The position numbers were made by a program, and so were the translations under genes. From CAYZEZ01 sp964477295 (lineage in GTDB: Bacteria > Bacteroidota > Bacteroidia > Bacteroidales > SM23-62), in the NCBI GenBank assembly GCA_964477295.1, contig CAYZEZ010000036.1, positions 1 to 22,117 on the forward strand: DNA of 22,117 nucleotides, given 5' to 3'. Within the stretch, counting starts at the first letter, position 1. Each line of letters starts with the position of its first letter. The notes beneath the pieces are model-generated. The model ran no database searches, had not been told where the DNA came from, and saw only the letters and a list, made by a program, of their open reading frames with translations. This document shows, piece by piece, positions 1-7,801 of the stretch.

Positions 1-1163
1 GAGGAAAAACATTCAGGAAGCTGCGAGGGATGCACGGCGACCATCATGGATTATGGATCGATCCGGATAACAGCCATTACCTGTTCAACGCCAATGATGG
101 CGGAGTTTGTGTATCCTATGATAAGGGTGAAAAATGGCGGACATTTGCAAACAACCTTCCTGTAGTACAATTCTTTAACATTTCATGCAGCCTGGAATCT
201 CCTTTCAGGGTTTATGGATCGGTACAGGATCATGGAAGTTTCCGTGGCACGGTGGATCTCAGTCGCGGGCGCAACAACATCCGGCCCGTTGAATTTGAAA
301 GGGCCCCCGGAGGGGAGGGAAGCAGCCATGCCATCCATCCCGATCATCCCGAAATAGTCTTCTCGGCAGGTTTTTATGGCAGCCTGCAAAAAACCATCAT
401 GGGAGACAGGTGGTGGGAAGATTCTGAAGGAATACTTCCACGGACTTTCGAAGATGAACCAATTCTGCGTGGACAATGGGTTGCACCTTTCATTCTATCC
501 CCGCATAATCCTGACATTATTTACCATGGAATGCAGTATGTGCTTAAATCAACCGATGGAGGATATACATTTGAAAGGATCAGCCCGGACCTTACCTGGA
601 ATGATCCTGAAAAAATGGGTGATATATCATATCAGACCTTGACTTCTATTTCGGAATCTCCTTTAAAATATGGTGTGATCTATGCCGGTACCGACGATGG
701 AAGGATACACAGGACAAAGGATGGAGGAAAATCGTGGAAGGAGATTTCTGCCGGACTGGCTAAAAACAGGTGGATATCCCGAGTTGAAGCCTCTCGATTT
801 GATATGGGTACGGTTTACCTTTCTCAAAACGGCAAGCGCGACGATGATTTCACCCCCTATATATGGAAATCGGACAATTATGGTGATTCCTGGACCGATA
901 TCGCCTCTGATATACCCATCGGACCGGTAAATGTGGTCAGGGAGGACCCCTCGGATCCAAAAATCATTTACGCCGGAACAGATATCGGGGTTTATGTTAG
1001 TAAAGATGGTGGTAAATCGTGGAACGTTCTCGGCGATCTGCCATCGGTTTACGTTCATGACCTTAAGATTCAGCCGGTTGATAATGTCATTGTTATTGCC
1101 ACCCATGGCAGGGGAGTCTGGGTACTCGATGCGAATCCGGTTAACCGCGAAGAGGAGGAGTGA
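1..1163 (+). CDS. Sortilin/VPS10-type BNR-repeat beta-propeller protein, 3' part
   Basis: The reading frame is open from base 3, upstream of the first internal ATG at 30, so the gene begins before the window and only its C-terminal ~387 residues are visible. Five Asp-box (BNR) motifs of the S/T-x-D-x-G-x-x-W/F type can be read: YDKGEKW, STDGGYTF, TKDGGKSW, SDNYGDSW and SKDGGKSW. The C-terminus reads HDLKIQP...IATHGRGVWVLD, a tail typical of the VPS10/sortilin-like or 'BNR repeat glycosyl hydrolase' proteins common in Bacteroidota. Known members are secreted multi-bladed propellers of uncertain substrate; many are annotated as glycosyl hydrolases without proof. The protein ends in an acidic EEEE run and shows no C-terminal sorting domain. 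It is separated by ~350 bp from the next operon, so it is probably an independent unit. The family call is good; the biochemical role is unknown. Confidence 0.8.
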   Translation, partial: GKTFRKLRGMHGDHHGLWIDPDNSHYLFNANDGGVCVSYDKGEKWRTFANNLPVVQFFNISCSLESPFRVYGSVQDHGSFRGTVDLSRGRNNIRPVEFERAPGGEGSSHAIHPDHPEIVFSAGFYGSLQKTIMGDRWWEDSEGILPRTFEDEPILRGQWVAPFILSPHNPDIIYHGMQYVLKSTDGGYTFERISPDLTWNDPEKMGDISYQTLTSISESPLKYGVIYAGTDDGRIHRTKDGGKSWKEISAGLAKNRWISRVEASRFDMGTVYLSQNGKRDDDFTPYIWKSDNYGDSWTDIASDIPIGPVNVVREDPSDPKIIYAGTDIGVYVSKDGGKSWNVLGDLPSVYVHDLKIQPVDNVIVIATHGRGVWVLDANPVNREEEE

Positions 1164-1178
1164 TCTATGATCTGTGAA

Positions 1179-1293
1179 TAACGATTAACGATATACGATT
1201 TTCGAAGTGGAGAAACTCAAATATCAAGAGCATTAATCAATATTCTCAGATTCTCCTTACTTTAGAAATCAAAAATCGTTAATCAAAAAGCAA
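1179..1293. repeat. Fold-back (inverted) repeat with 7-bp-period arms
   Basis: The left arm consists of four consecutive heptamers at 1179-1206: TAACGAT, TAACGAT, ATACGAT and TTTCGAA. All keep CGA at the same place. The right arm at 1266-1293 reads AAATCAA, AAATCGT, TAATCAA, AAAGCAA. The arms are inverted: GATTAACGAT (1183-1192) is the exact reverse complement of ATCGTTAATC (1275-1284). Further in, GGAGAA (1209-1214) faces TTCTCC (1251-1256) and AAGT (1205-1208) faces ACTT (1259-1262). The element is therefore a long imperfect hairpin of ~100 bp just after the propeller gene. It could be a MITE-like remnant or a structured intergenic repeat. No coding capacity was seen. Confidence 0.6.
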
Positions 1294-1517
1294 AGATTAC
1301 TTAATTCTGCAATCTAATTTGGATAAATCTTCAAGATTTTTCGTTTGCCAAAATGTCAGCATTATGAAGCAATTAATACTTTCTCACATTCTTTAACATT
1401 TTTTAACCTCGCTGATACTCTATTCTTTAATGCCATCTCGTTATAGTTATTAAATTTGCACTCCGGTGGCACAAAAATTGAAAATGCAACAATAACGGAT
1501 AAAAATTTCAAAATATC
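1294..1517. other. Non-coding AT-rich leader region upstream of the moxR-bat operon
   Basis: With the fold-back repeat to its left, this completes a ~354-bp gene-free stretch between the propeller gene and moxR. Apart from the promoter-like element near 1426-1458, no convincing ORF, RNA gene or riboswitch was recognised. The stretch is A/T-rich with short runs such as CATTCTTTAACATTTTTTAACC (split here around 1387-1408). Confidence 0.5.
1426..1458 (+). promoter_or_regulatory. Candidate Bacteroidota-type promoter for the moxR-bat operon
   Basis: TAAATTTG at 1451-1458 matches the Bacteroidota -7 consensus TAnnTTTG exactly. TTTA at 1426-1429 resembles the -33 TTTG box, with a 21-bp spacer. Transcription would then start near 1464-1467 and give a leader of about 50 bases before the moxR ATG at 1518. 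This is a pattern match only, but it lies in the only sizeable gap upstream of the operon. Confidence 0.45.
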
Positions 1518-2513
1518 ATGACTGATTCAAGCAACATCAAAGAATTAAATGAAAAGATCGAGAAGGAAAGCGCATTTGTAGAAATGATCACTATGGAAGT
1601 AAACAAAGTGATTGTTGGCCAGAAACACCTTGTTGAAAGCTTAATTACCGGACTACTTACGGATGGGCATATTTTGCTTGAAGGTGTACCTGGATTGGCC
1701 AAAACACTGGCAGTGAATACATTGGCTAATACAATTGATGCTAACTTCAGCAGGATACAGTTTACCCCTGACCTGCTGCCGGCCGACCTTATAGGTACCA
1801 TGATCTACAGCCAGAAAAAAGAGGATTTCCTGGTAAAAAAAGGTCCTATTTTTGCCCATTTTATTTTGGCCGATGAGATCAACAGGTCTCCTGCAAAAGT
1901 CCAGAGTGCATTACTGGAAGCCATGCAGGAAAAGCAGGTAACTATTGGAAGTGAAACATATCAGCTGGAAAAGCCCTTCATGGTTCTGGCTACACAGAAC
2001 CCGATAGAACAGGAAGGAACCTATCCCTTGCCGGAAGCCCAGGTCGACCGTTTCATGCTGAAAGTGGTGATCGATTATCCAAGTATGGACGAAGAGAAAC
2101 TGATTGTAAGGGAGAACCTGGCCCAGGTATTTCCACAGGCCAATAAGGTGATCAAACCGGCTGATATATTAAAAGCCAGATCGATTGTTAAAGAAGTATA
2201 CCTGGATGAGAAAATCGAGAAATACATACTCGACATTGTTTTCTCAACACGTTATCCCGACCAGTTTGGTCTTGAGAAATATACCAATATGATTCAATAC
2301 GGCGGATCACCCAGGGCAAGCATTTACCTGGCTCATGGTGCTAAGGCATATGCATTTATAAGGCGAAGGGGCTATGTGATCCCTGAAGATGTCCGGGCAA
2401 TTTGTCACGATGTTTTAAGGCACAGGATAGGCCTGACCTATGAAGCTGAAGCTGAGAGTATCACGACGGATGATATCATAACGGATATTCTCAATACGGT
2501 AGAAGTACCATAG
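1518..2513 (+). CDS. moxR: MoxR-family AAA+ ATPase
   Basis: This 331-residue cytoplasmic ATPase is of the MoxR (AAA_3) group, whose members act with VWA-domain partners in metal insertion or assembly of protein complexes. Walker A is visible as GVPGLAKT (about residues 57-64). Walker B is FILADEINRSP (about 115-125). Sensor 1 lies in LATQNPIEQEGTYPLPEAQVDRF (quoted here as its start LATQNP and end QVDRF), the MoxR hallmark stretch. The C-terminal lid domain contains GGSPRAS (sensor 2) followed by a typical RGYVIPEDV segment. The length is normal for the family. The ATG at 1518 gives the standard N-terminus. It is the first gene of the bat cluster, where MoxR is normally followed directly by DUF58; here a small extra gene intervenes. 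Confidence 0.95.
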   Translation: MTDSSNIKELNEKIEKESAFVEMITMEVNKVIVGQKHLVESLITGLLTDGHILLEGVPGLAKTLAVNTLANTIDANFSRIQFTPDLLPADLIGTMIYSQKKEDFLVKKGPIFAHFILADEINRSPAKVQSALLEAMQEKQVTIGSETYQLEKPFMVLATQNPIEQEGTYPLPEAQVDRFMLKVVIDYPSMDEEKLIVRENLAQVFPQANKVIKPADILKARSIVKEVYLDEKIEKYILDIVFSTRYPDQFGLEKYTNMIQYGGSPRASIYLAHGAKAYAFIRRRGYVIPEDVRAICHDVLRHRIGLTYEAEAESITTDDIITDILNTVEVP

Positions 2514-2525
2514 TTACCTTATCTT

Positions 2526-2577
2526 CACACGTCACACGTCACACGTCACACGTCACACGTCACACGTCACACGTCAC
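2526..2577. repeat. Heptamer tandem array, CACACGT x 7
   Basis: Seven perfect head-to-tail copies of CACACGT occupy 2526-2574, followed by a partial CAC. The array lies 12 bp after the moxR stop and 11 bp before the next ATG. Each unit contains the self-complementary ACGT. Perfect short tandem arrays are prone to slippage, so the copy number may differ among strains. No protein is encoded here. Confidence 0.95.
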
Positions 2578-2588
2578 TTCTTAATTAT

Positions 2589-2993
2589 ATGCGGATAATA
2601 ATTTTCATATTGTTTTTTGCCTTTTCTTGCCTGGTTTGCCGGGCACAGATCTTTATTGGCAAAGACAAGGATGCAGTTAAACAGCTCATGAAGGAGAAAA
2701 GAGAATTTGCATTTGACGAGTCCTCTGTAAACACAGTATACAATACCATGAAGTTTGTGGATAGCAACGGTAGCAGAACCTTCCTTTTCCTGTTTGATGA
2801 CAATGATATCTGTACATTATCCAAACTGATGTGCGACTATTCTTTCCTGGATAAAACCACCAAGCAACTTGATGAGGATTATACTGCTGGAGAAAATGGC
2901 CAGTGGATTTATACTGAAGATGGAATAAATTACATTATTACCCTGAAGAAAGGAGACTGGTTTTTCTCGGTTTCAACAAAAAAAGCAGAATAA
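2589..2993 (+). CDS. Small secreted protein of unknown function in the bat operon
   Basis: This 134-residue protein was not recognised. Residues 1-20 form a clear signal peptide (basic MR, hydrophobic core, CRAQ cleavage region), so it is expected in the periplasm or, through the Cys before the cleavage region, possibly as a lipoprotein, although the context is not a clean lipobox. The mature part begins IFIGKDKDAVKQLM and is followed by an alternation of polar and aromatic residues (FLFLFDDN, GDWFFSVS) that suggests a small beta-rich fold. No catalytic motif was seen. It sits between moxR and the DUF58 gene, on the same strand, 18 bp before the latter, and directly after a heptamer array. 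The placement suggests it is cotranscribed with the bat genes and may have been inserted into an otherwise standard order. Confidence 0.7.
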   Translation: MRIIIFILFFAFSCLVCRAQIFIGKDKDAVKQLMKEKREFAFDESSVNTVYNTMKFVDSNGSRTFLFLFDDNDICTLSKLMCDYSFLDKTTKQLDEDYTAGENGQWIYTEDGINYIITLKKGDWFFSVSTKKAE

Positions 2994-3011
2994 GAGATTT
3001 TCACACCCAAG

Positions 3012-3875
3012 ATGGAAGCAACCGAACTATTAAAGAAAGTCAGAAAAATTGAGATCAAAACCCGAGGTCTGTCAAAAAATATATTTGCAGGAGAATACCA
3101 TAGTGCATTTAAAGGAAGGGGTATGGCCTTCAGTGAAGTTCGTGAATACCAGTATGGAGATGATATCAGGAATGTGGACTGGAACGTGACCGCACGCTTT
3201 AACCATCCCTACATTAAAATCTACGAGGAGGAGAGGGAGCTGACTGTAATGCTGCTGGTAGATGTGAGCGGATCACGAAATTTTGGTACCGTTTCGCAGT
3301 TAAAGAAAAATATGATCACTGAAATCTCTGCTGTGCTCTCTTTTTCAGCTATTCAGAATAATGATAAGATAGGTGTGATCTTTTTCAGTGACCTCATTGA
3401 GAAATTTATACCCCCAAAGAAGGGGCGGCAACATATATTGCACATCATCAGGGAGTTAATAAATTTTCAACCCATCAGCAATAAAACGGATATCTCAAAT
3501 GCATTAAGATATTTCACCAATGCTATAAAGAAAAAGAGTACTTCATTCATCATTTCTGACTTCATGGATGAGGGATATGAAGATGCCTTGAAGATTTGCA
3601 GTAAAAAGCACGATGTGATCGCATTGAATATATATGATATCAGGGAAACAGAATTACCTCCGGTAGGATTACTGCGGGTAACTGATGCAGAAACAGGTAA
3701 ACAGATTTGGGTGGATTCCAACAGCAGAAAAATCCGAAATCAGTATGCCTCATGGTGGAGAAATGAACAGGACCGGCTAAATGATATGTTATTAAGAAGC
3801 GGTATAGACTGGGTAAGCATCCGTACCGATGAAGATTACGTTAAACCGCTGATGAATCTGTTTAAAAAGAGATAA
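3012..3875 (+). CDS. DUF58 / VWA-like protein of the MoxR-Bat module
   Basis: This 287-residue cytoplasmic protein belongs to the DUF58 family, which is nearly always linked to moxR. The signature stretch begins GRGMAFSEVREYQYGDD (about residues 35-51) and continues with VDWNVTAR and EERELTVMLLVD. The VWA-like metal site DVSGS is at about residues 84-88. The length matches the short, soluble DUF58 type found in Bacteroidota. Its proposed role is as an adaptor or partner of MoxR. No transmembrane segment is visible. It is followed 25 bp later by a membrane-anchored partner protein. The family call is very secure; the exact function is not known. Confidence 0.93.
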   Translation: MEATELLKKVRKIEIKTRGLSKNIFAGEYHSAFKGRGMAFSEVREYQYGDDIRNVDWNVTARFNHPYIKIYEEERELTVMLLVDVSGSRNFGTVSQLKKNMITEISAVLSFSAIQNNDKIGVIFFSDLIEKFIPPKKGRQHILHIIRELINFQPISNKTDISNALRYFTNAIKKKSTSFIISDFMDEGYEDALKICSKKHDVIALNIYDIRETELPPVGLLRVTDAETGKQIWVDSNSRKIRNQYASWWRNEQDRLNDMLLRSGIDWVSIRTDEDYVKPLMNLFKKR

Positions 3876-3900
3876 TATACTGGAGGATTGAAATAACAGG

Positions 3901-4884
3901 ATGAGAGTTGTCAGGAGCATCATATTACTAATTTTGATTGCAGTGCCGGCAGGGCTGAAAGGTCAATATGTTGAGATTAAAGCCGAGCTCGATACAAACT
4001 ATGTCACCATAGGTGATCAGTTCCACATGAATCTATCCGTGAGCCAACCTGCTGAAATTTTTGTTCATTTTCCATTATTTGCCGATACATTAATCAAAGA
4101 AATTGAGATCCTGTCAGCTTCACCCATCGATACATCCGTTCAGGAGGATGGCCAGCTAATTCTTAATCAGGACCTGTTGCTGACCTGTTTTGATTCGGGA
4201 TTGTATGAGATACCACCTTTAACATTCGGACTCGAATCGGCTACCTGGTCTGACAGCCTGACAACTAATCCACAGTACCTTGCCGTATTAACGGTTCCGA
4301 TAGATACTGCTATCAGGGATATCAAACAGCCTATAAATGTTCCTGTAGGATTTATCGAGATATTTCCATGGATTTTAGTCGGACTTGGCGTACTTATTAT
4401 TATTGCTGGAATAGTATACTATATCCGGCAGCGAAAACTGAATAAGCCGGTATTTAAAATAGTAAAACCTGAGGAGCCTGCCCATATTGTAGCTCTCAGG
4501 GAGCTGGATAAATTGAAAGAGGAGAAGTTGTGGCAGAAAAGTGAGTTTAAACAATATTATACAAGGTTGACAGAGATCATAAGGATATACCTTGAAAAAA
4601 GGTACCTGATACCTGCCATGGAAGAAACCAGCTTTGAGATATTGGAGGACTGGAAGCAACATAAAGGAGCCATTCCTGAGCTGCATGATCATTTAAGGCA
4701 ATTACTAAATTTGGCTGACCTGGTTAAATTTGCCAGGGAAAAACCATTACCATCAGACAATGAGGTTAATCTCGACAATGCATATGAATTTATACGGCAG
4801 ACTAAACCTGCTATAAATCTTGGAGCTAACGGAACTACCGGGGAAGAAACTGAAAAAGATAAAATGATTGAAGAAAGTGAGTAG
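3901..4884 (+). CDS. BatD-like single-pass membrane protein (short)
   Basis: The 327-residue product has a signal peptide (residues 1-21, ending LKGQ) and a ~130-residue periplasmic beta-rich domain. One membrane span (about 153-175, FPWILVGLGVLIIIAG...) is followed by a basic RQRK stop and a ~150-residue cytoplasmic helical domain. The cytoplasmic part (ALRELDKLKEEKLW ... EFKQYYTRLTEIIRIYLEKRY) resembles DUF4381-like and BatD C-terminal regions. It lies in the position where Bacteroidota bat clusters often carry such a protein between DUF58 and BatA. The 3' end overlaps the batA start by about 17 bases, indicating translational coupling. A role as a membrane scaffold that couples periplasmic domains to the VWA/MoxR machinery is an inference. 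Confidence 0.75.
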   Translation: MRVVRSIILLILIAVPAGLKGQYVEIKAELDTNYVTIGDQFHMNLSVSQPAEIFVHFPLFADTLIKEIEILSASPIDTSVQEDGQLILNQDLLLTCFDSGLYEIPPLTFGLESATWSDSLTTNPQYLAVLTVPIDTAIRDIKQPINVPVGFIEIFPWILVGLGVLIIIAGIVYYIRQRKLNKPVFKIVKPEEPAHIVALRELDKLKEEKLWQKSEFKQYYTRLTEIIRIYLEKRYLIPAMEETSFEILEDWKQHKGAIPELHDHLRQLLNLADLVKFAREKPLPSDNEVNLDNAYEFIRQTKPAINLGANGTTGEETEKDKMIEESE

Positions 4885-5869
4885 TATAACGTTTGAACAT
4901 ATCGAATATTTCTGGCTGTTGCTAATTTTCATACCCATGATAGGCTGGTATGTTTGGAAGGACAAGAGTGCTTTTGCACCTATTCAAATATCTTCCATAA
5001 AGGGATTCCATGGCAGGAGAAACTCAGTTAAGCCATATCTGAGACACCTGGTTTTTGCCTTCAGGCTTATTGTGCTGAGTTTGATCATTGCAGTACTGGC
5101 CCGGCCCCAATCAACTAACAAATGGCAGGATGTAACAACCGAAGGTATAGATATAGTCATTGCACTTGATATTTCTTCCAGTATGCTTGCTCAGGATCTC
5201 AAGCCAAACAGGCTCGAGGCATCCAAGGATGTTGCCATGGAGTTTATAGCTGGCCGGCCGACTGACCGCATGGGATTAGTAGTGTACAGCGGTGAAAGTT
5301 TTACTCAGTGTCCGCTAACGACAGATCATGCCGTGCTGGTGAACCTGTTCAAGGATATTGAGAGCGGAATGATAGAAGATGGAACAGCCATCGGGATGGG
5401 GCTGGCCAATGCAGTTAGCAGGCTGAAAGACAGCAAGGCAGTCAGTAAGGTAATCATCCTGCTGACAGACGGGGTAAACAACATGGGATCCATTGCCCCG
5501 TTAACTGCTGCAGAAATTGCTAAAACTTTTGGCGTGAGGGTATATACAATTGGTGTTGGGACACAGGGAATGGCACCTGTACCGGTACAAACACCATTTG
5601 GCACCCAGATCCGTCAAATGCCCGTAGAAATTGATGAAGGGAGCCTGCAGCAGATTGCCAGCATCACAGATGGAAAATACTTCAGAGCAACTAATAATCA
5701 GAAATTGATTGAGATCTACAAGGAGATCGATGAGATGGAAAGATCGAAAATCGATGTGAGAGAATATAGCAAACGGGAGGAGCAATACCTCATGTTTGGC
5801 ATGGGTGCCGCTGTTTTTCTTTTACTGGAGGTTTTATTAAGATATATTGTATTAAGAAGAATACCATAG
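4868..5869 (+). CDS. batA: BatA, VWA-domain membrane protein
   Basis: BatA is an integral membrane VWA protein of the aerotolerance operon. The layout is two N-terminal spans (about residues 15-30 and 60-79), a large VWA domain (about 93-290) and a C-terminal span (about 309-330). The metal-ion site is complete: DISSS (D101, S103, S105), Thr173 in DGTAIG and D201 in LLTDG. The best start is TTG at 4868, which gives MKKVSS and places the first membrane span correctly; GTG at 4877 is an alternative. No ATG exists before the span. The start lies inside the upstream gene, so translation is probably coupled. BatA and BatB are similar throughout and look like an old duplication. The molecular substrate is not established. 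Confidence 0.93.
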   Translation: MKKVSSITFEHIEYFWLLLIFIPMIGWYVWKDKSAFAPIQISSIKGFHGRRNSVKPYLRHLVFAFRLIVLSLIIAVLARPQSTNKWQDVTTEGIDIVIALDISSSMLAQDLKPNRLEASKDVAMEFIAGRPTDRMGLVVYSGESFTQCPLTTDHAVLVNLFKDIESGMIEDGTAIGMGLANAVSRLKDSKAVSKVIILLTDGVNNMGSIAPLTAAEIAKTFGVRVYTIGVGTQGMAPVPVQTPFGTQIRQMPVEIDEGSLQQIASITDGKYFRATNNQKLIEIYKEIDEMERSKIDVREYSKREEQYLMFGMGAAVFLLLEVLLRYIVLRRIP

Positions 5870-5870
5870 A

Positions 5871-5900
5871 TTTGTTGCCGCCGGTTTCATCCGGCGGATT
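5871..5900. repeat. GC-rich palindromic interspersed repeat, copy 1
   Basis: CCGCCGG (5878-5884), the 6-base loop TTTCAT and CCGGCGG (5891-5897) make a perfect 7-bp stem immediately after the batA stop codon. No T-run follows, so a simple intrinsic terminator is unlikely and the operon continues into batB. The 30 bases at 5871-5900 match 25 of 30 bases at 10385-10414 (after batE). This marks the sequence as a dispersed repeat rather than a one-off hairpin. Confidence 0.65.
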
Positions 5901-5949
5901 ATGGATTGAAAAAGAATGGGCATTTACCCAATAATGATATATAAGACAG

Positions 5950-6981
5950 ATGTTCAGATTCGGAAATAGCCAATATCTCTACTTTCTGATAGCCATACCG
6001 GTTTTACTGGTCTTGCTGTTCATCATGGCTCATGTCAGGAAAAAAGCAATCCGGCGGTTTGGTGAGGATGAGGTGATATCGGAACTCATGCCTGCAGCAT
6101 CGGCCGGCAGACTGGTATTTAAGTATGTGTTGGTATTGTTGGCTTTGACGATGTTGATTATTGGTATAGCCAGACCCCAATTTGGATCAAAATTAAAAGA
6201 GATCAAAAGAGAGGGAGTTGAGATCATCATTGCACTCGATGTTTCAAACAGCATGATGGCCGAGGATATTCAGCCAAACAGGCTGGAAAGGGCCAAACAG
6301 GCCATTTCCAAACTGGTCGACAGAATGGTCAATGACCGGATAGGCCTGATCGTTTTTGCAGGGGATGCATATATCCAGGTACCCATAACGACAGATTATG
6401 TATCAACCAAACTGTTTCTGGCATCAGTTGCCACCGATATTGCACCCAAACAGGGGACGGCAATTGGTTCGGCTATTGAGTTGGGGACGAAATCATTCAC
6501 ACCTGATGCTGAGTCGAGTAAGGCCCTGATAGTTATAACGGATGGGGAGAACCATGAAGATGATGCCATCCAGGCTGCAAAGGCAGCAGTTGAGAAGGGG
6601 ATTACTGTACATACTATTGGTATTGGTGATCCCGATGGGGCCCCTATACCAATATATACAGGCGCTGGTCAAAAAAACTTCAGGAAGGACCGTGATGGCA
6701 ATATTGTCATCAGTAAACTTAATGAACGAATGTTACAACAAATTGCAGCAGCAGGTAATGGAGTATATGTAAGATCGAGCGATACACGGATCGGCCTGGA
6801 TGCCATTTTTGACGAGATCAATAAAATGGACAAACAGGAGATAGATACACAGATATATTCAGATTATGATGAACGGTTTCAATATTTGTTTGGAATGGGA
6901 TTTTTACTGTTATTGATCGATTTCCTGATATTCGACAGAAAGAACCGGTGGTTGAGCAAGATAAAACTATTTGACAGATGA
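5950..6981 (+). CDS. batB: BatB, VWA-domain membrane protein
   Basis: The 343-residue product has the same plan as BatA: spans at about residues 8-27 and 57-75, a VWA domain at about 90-300, and a C-terminal span at about 319-335. The metal site is intact: DVSNS (D97, S99, S101), Thr170 in QGTAIG and D198 in VITDGEN. The start is ATG at 5950, 80 bp after batA. This gap is the largest between the bat membrane genes and contains the GC palindrome. The last codon region overlaps batC as ATGA (6978-6981), so the two are translationally coupled. In Bacteroidota BatB works with BatA and the TPR proteins BatC/BatE as a membrane complex; loss of the bat genes in Bacteroides fragilis was reported to reduce aerotolerance. 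Confidence 0.93.
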   Translation: MFRFGNSQYLYFLIAIPVLLVLLFIMAHVRKKAIRRFGEDEVISELMPAASAGRLVFKYVLVLLALTMLIIGIARPQFGSKLKEIKREGVEIIIALDVSNSMMAEDIQPNRLERAKQAISKLVDRMVNDRIGLIVFAGDAYIQVPITTDYVSTKLFLASVATDIAPKQGTAIGSAIELGTKSFTPDAESSKALIVITDGENHEDDAIQAAKAAVEKGITVHTIGIGDPDGAPIPIYTGAGQKNFRKDRDGNIVISKLNERMLQQIAAAGNGVYVRSSDTRIGLDAIFDEINKMDKQEIDTQIYSDYDERFQYLFGMGFLLLLIDFLIFDRKNRWLSKIKLFDR

Positions 6982-7724
6982 GAGAAAATAAATTATTGTG
7001 CCTTGTTTTAGCCCTTTCGCTAATTTCTGCAGTATCAAAGGCACAGGGCGAAAGGAAATTTATTCGTCAGGGGAATAAAGAATACAACGAGGGTAAATTC
7101 AATGAATCAGAGATTCAGTACCGAAAGGCCCTCGACAAGGAAATAAATTCCTATGAAGGAAATTTTAACCTGGGGGATGCATTGTATAAGCAGGATAAAT
7201 ATGAAGATGCAGCCAGGAAGTTTTCCAGCATTACCGATCCCGAAATTAGCCCTGAGGAACTGAGCAGGATCTATCATAACATGGGGAATTCTCTTTTGAA
7301 GAATAATCAGATACAGGAAAGCATTGAGGCTTATAAACAGGCACTGAGGAATAATCCGAATGATCCTGATACAAAGCATAACCTTGCCTATGCGATGAAT
7401 ATGCTTCAGCAACAACAGCAACAACAGCAGCAAAACCAGGATAACCAGGATCAGAATAAGGACCAGCAGGATCAGGATAAACAGAATAGTGAACAAAATA
7501 AGGAACAACAGGAACAACAGGAACAACAGGAACAACAACAACAGAACCAGGAGCAGCAACAGGCTGAACAACAGGAACAAAAAGAGCAGCCAAAGGACCG
7601 GATATCGGAAGAGGATGCAAGAAGAATGCTCCAAGCCCTGCAGCAGGATGAACAAAAATTGCAGGAGAAACTAAAGAAACAGAAAGCAAAGGCTCAGCGA
7701 ATAGCAGTCCTGAAGGACTGGTGA
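6978..7724 (+). CDS. batC: BatC, TPR protein with glutamine-rich tail
   Basis: The 248-residue product has a signal peptide (residues 1-23, ending KAQG) and about three TPR units (about 25-130) that include NFNLGDALYKQDKYEDA and YHNMGNSLLKNNQIQES. After these comes a Gln/Asp/Asn/Glu-rich, probably disordered region (about 143-210). The C-terminal basic helix ends in Lys-Asp-Trp, an ending I associate with BatC proteins of this operon. The start overlaps the batB stop by four bases. The Gln-rich part is encoded by CAA/CAG-rich DNA containing four tandem 9-bp units of the GAACAACAG type (7503-7538), so its length may vary between strains. Its expected role is a periplasmic or membrane-edge TPR scaffold for the BatA/BatB proteins. 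Confidence 0.9.
   Translation: MRENKLLCLVLALSLISAVSKAQGERKFIRQGNKEYNEGKFNESEIQYRKALDKEINSYEGNFNLGDALYKQDKYEDAARKFSSITDPEISPEELSRIYHNMGNSLLKNNQIQESIEAYKQALRNNPNDPDTKHNLAYAMNMLQQQQQQQQQNQDNQDQNKDQQDQDKQNSEQNKEQQEQQEQQEQQQQNQEQQQAEQQEQKEQPKDRISEEDARRMLQALQQDEQKLQEKLKKQKAKAQRIAVLKDW
7503..7538. repeat. 9-bp in-frame tandem repeat within batC
   Basis: Three copies of GAACAACAG and one GAACAACAA run head to tail and encode Glu-Gln-Gln four times. The array preserves the reading frame and lies in the low-complexity linker of BatC. Confidence 0.85.
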
Positions 7725-7730
7725 GAAGTG

Positions 7731-7772
7731 AGGGGTTAAGGATATAAGGGGTTAAGGATTCAAGGGGCCAAG
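7731..7772. repeat. 16-bp tandem repeat between batC and batD
   Basis: AGGGGTTAAGGATATA (7731-7746) is followed directly by AGGGGTTAAGGATTCA (7747-7762) and a third partial unit, AGGGGCCAAG (7763-7772). The array fills most of the 77-bp gap between batC and batD. Its purine-rich strand could be a site for slippage. It is not coding in any sensible frame. Confidence 0.8.
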
Positions 7773-7801
7773 AGAATGATGCGAAACTATATTAGCTATA
7801 A

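Noticed and set aside
2526..2577. CACACGT array considered as a CRISPR
   Set aside because: The units are contiguous 7-mers with no spacers and no cas genes nearby.
5870..5949. Palindrome after batA as an intrinsic terminator
   Set aside because: No T-run follows the stem, batB continues the operon, and a similar sequence after batE marks it as a repeat.
7107..7655. Long Leu-rich open frame on the - strand opposite batC
   Set aside because: It is the complement of the Gln-rich CAA/CAG coding stretch of batC; the Leu/Val runs are a by-product, and batC has signal peptide, TPRs and operon context.
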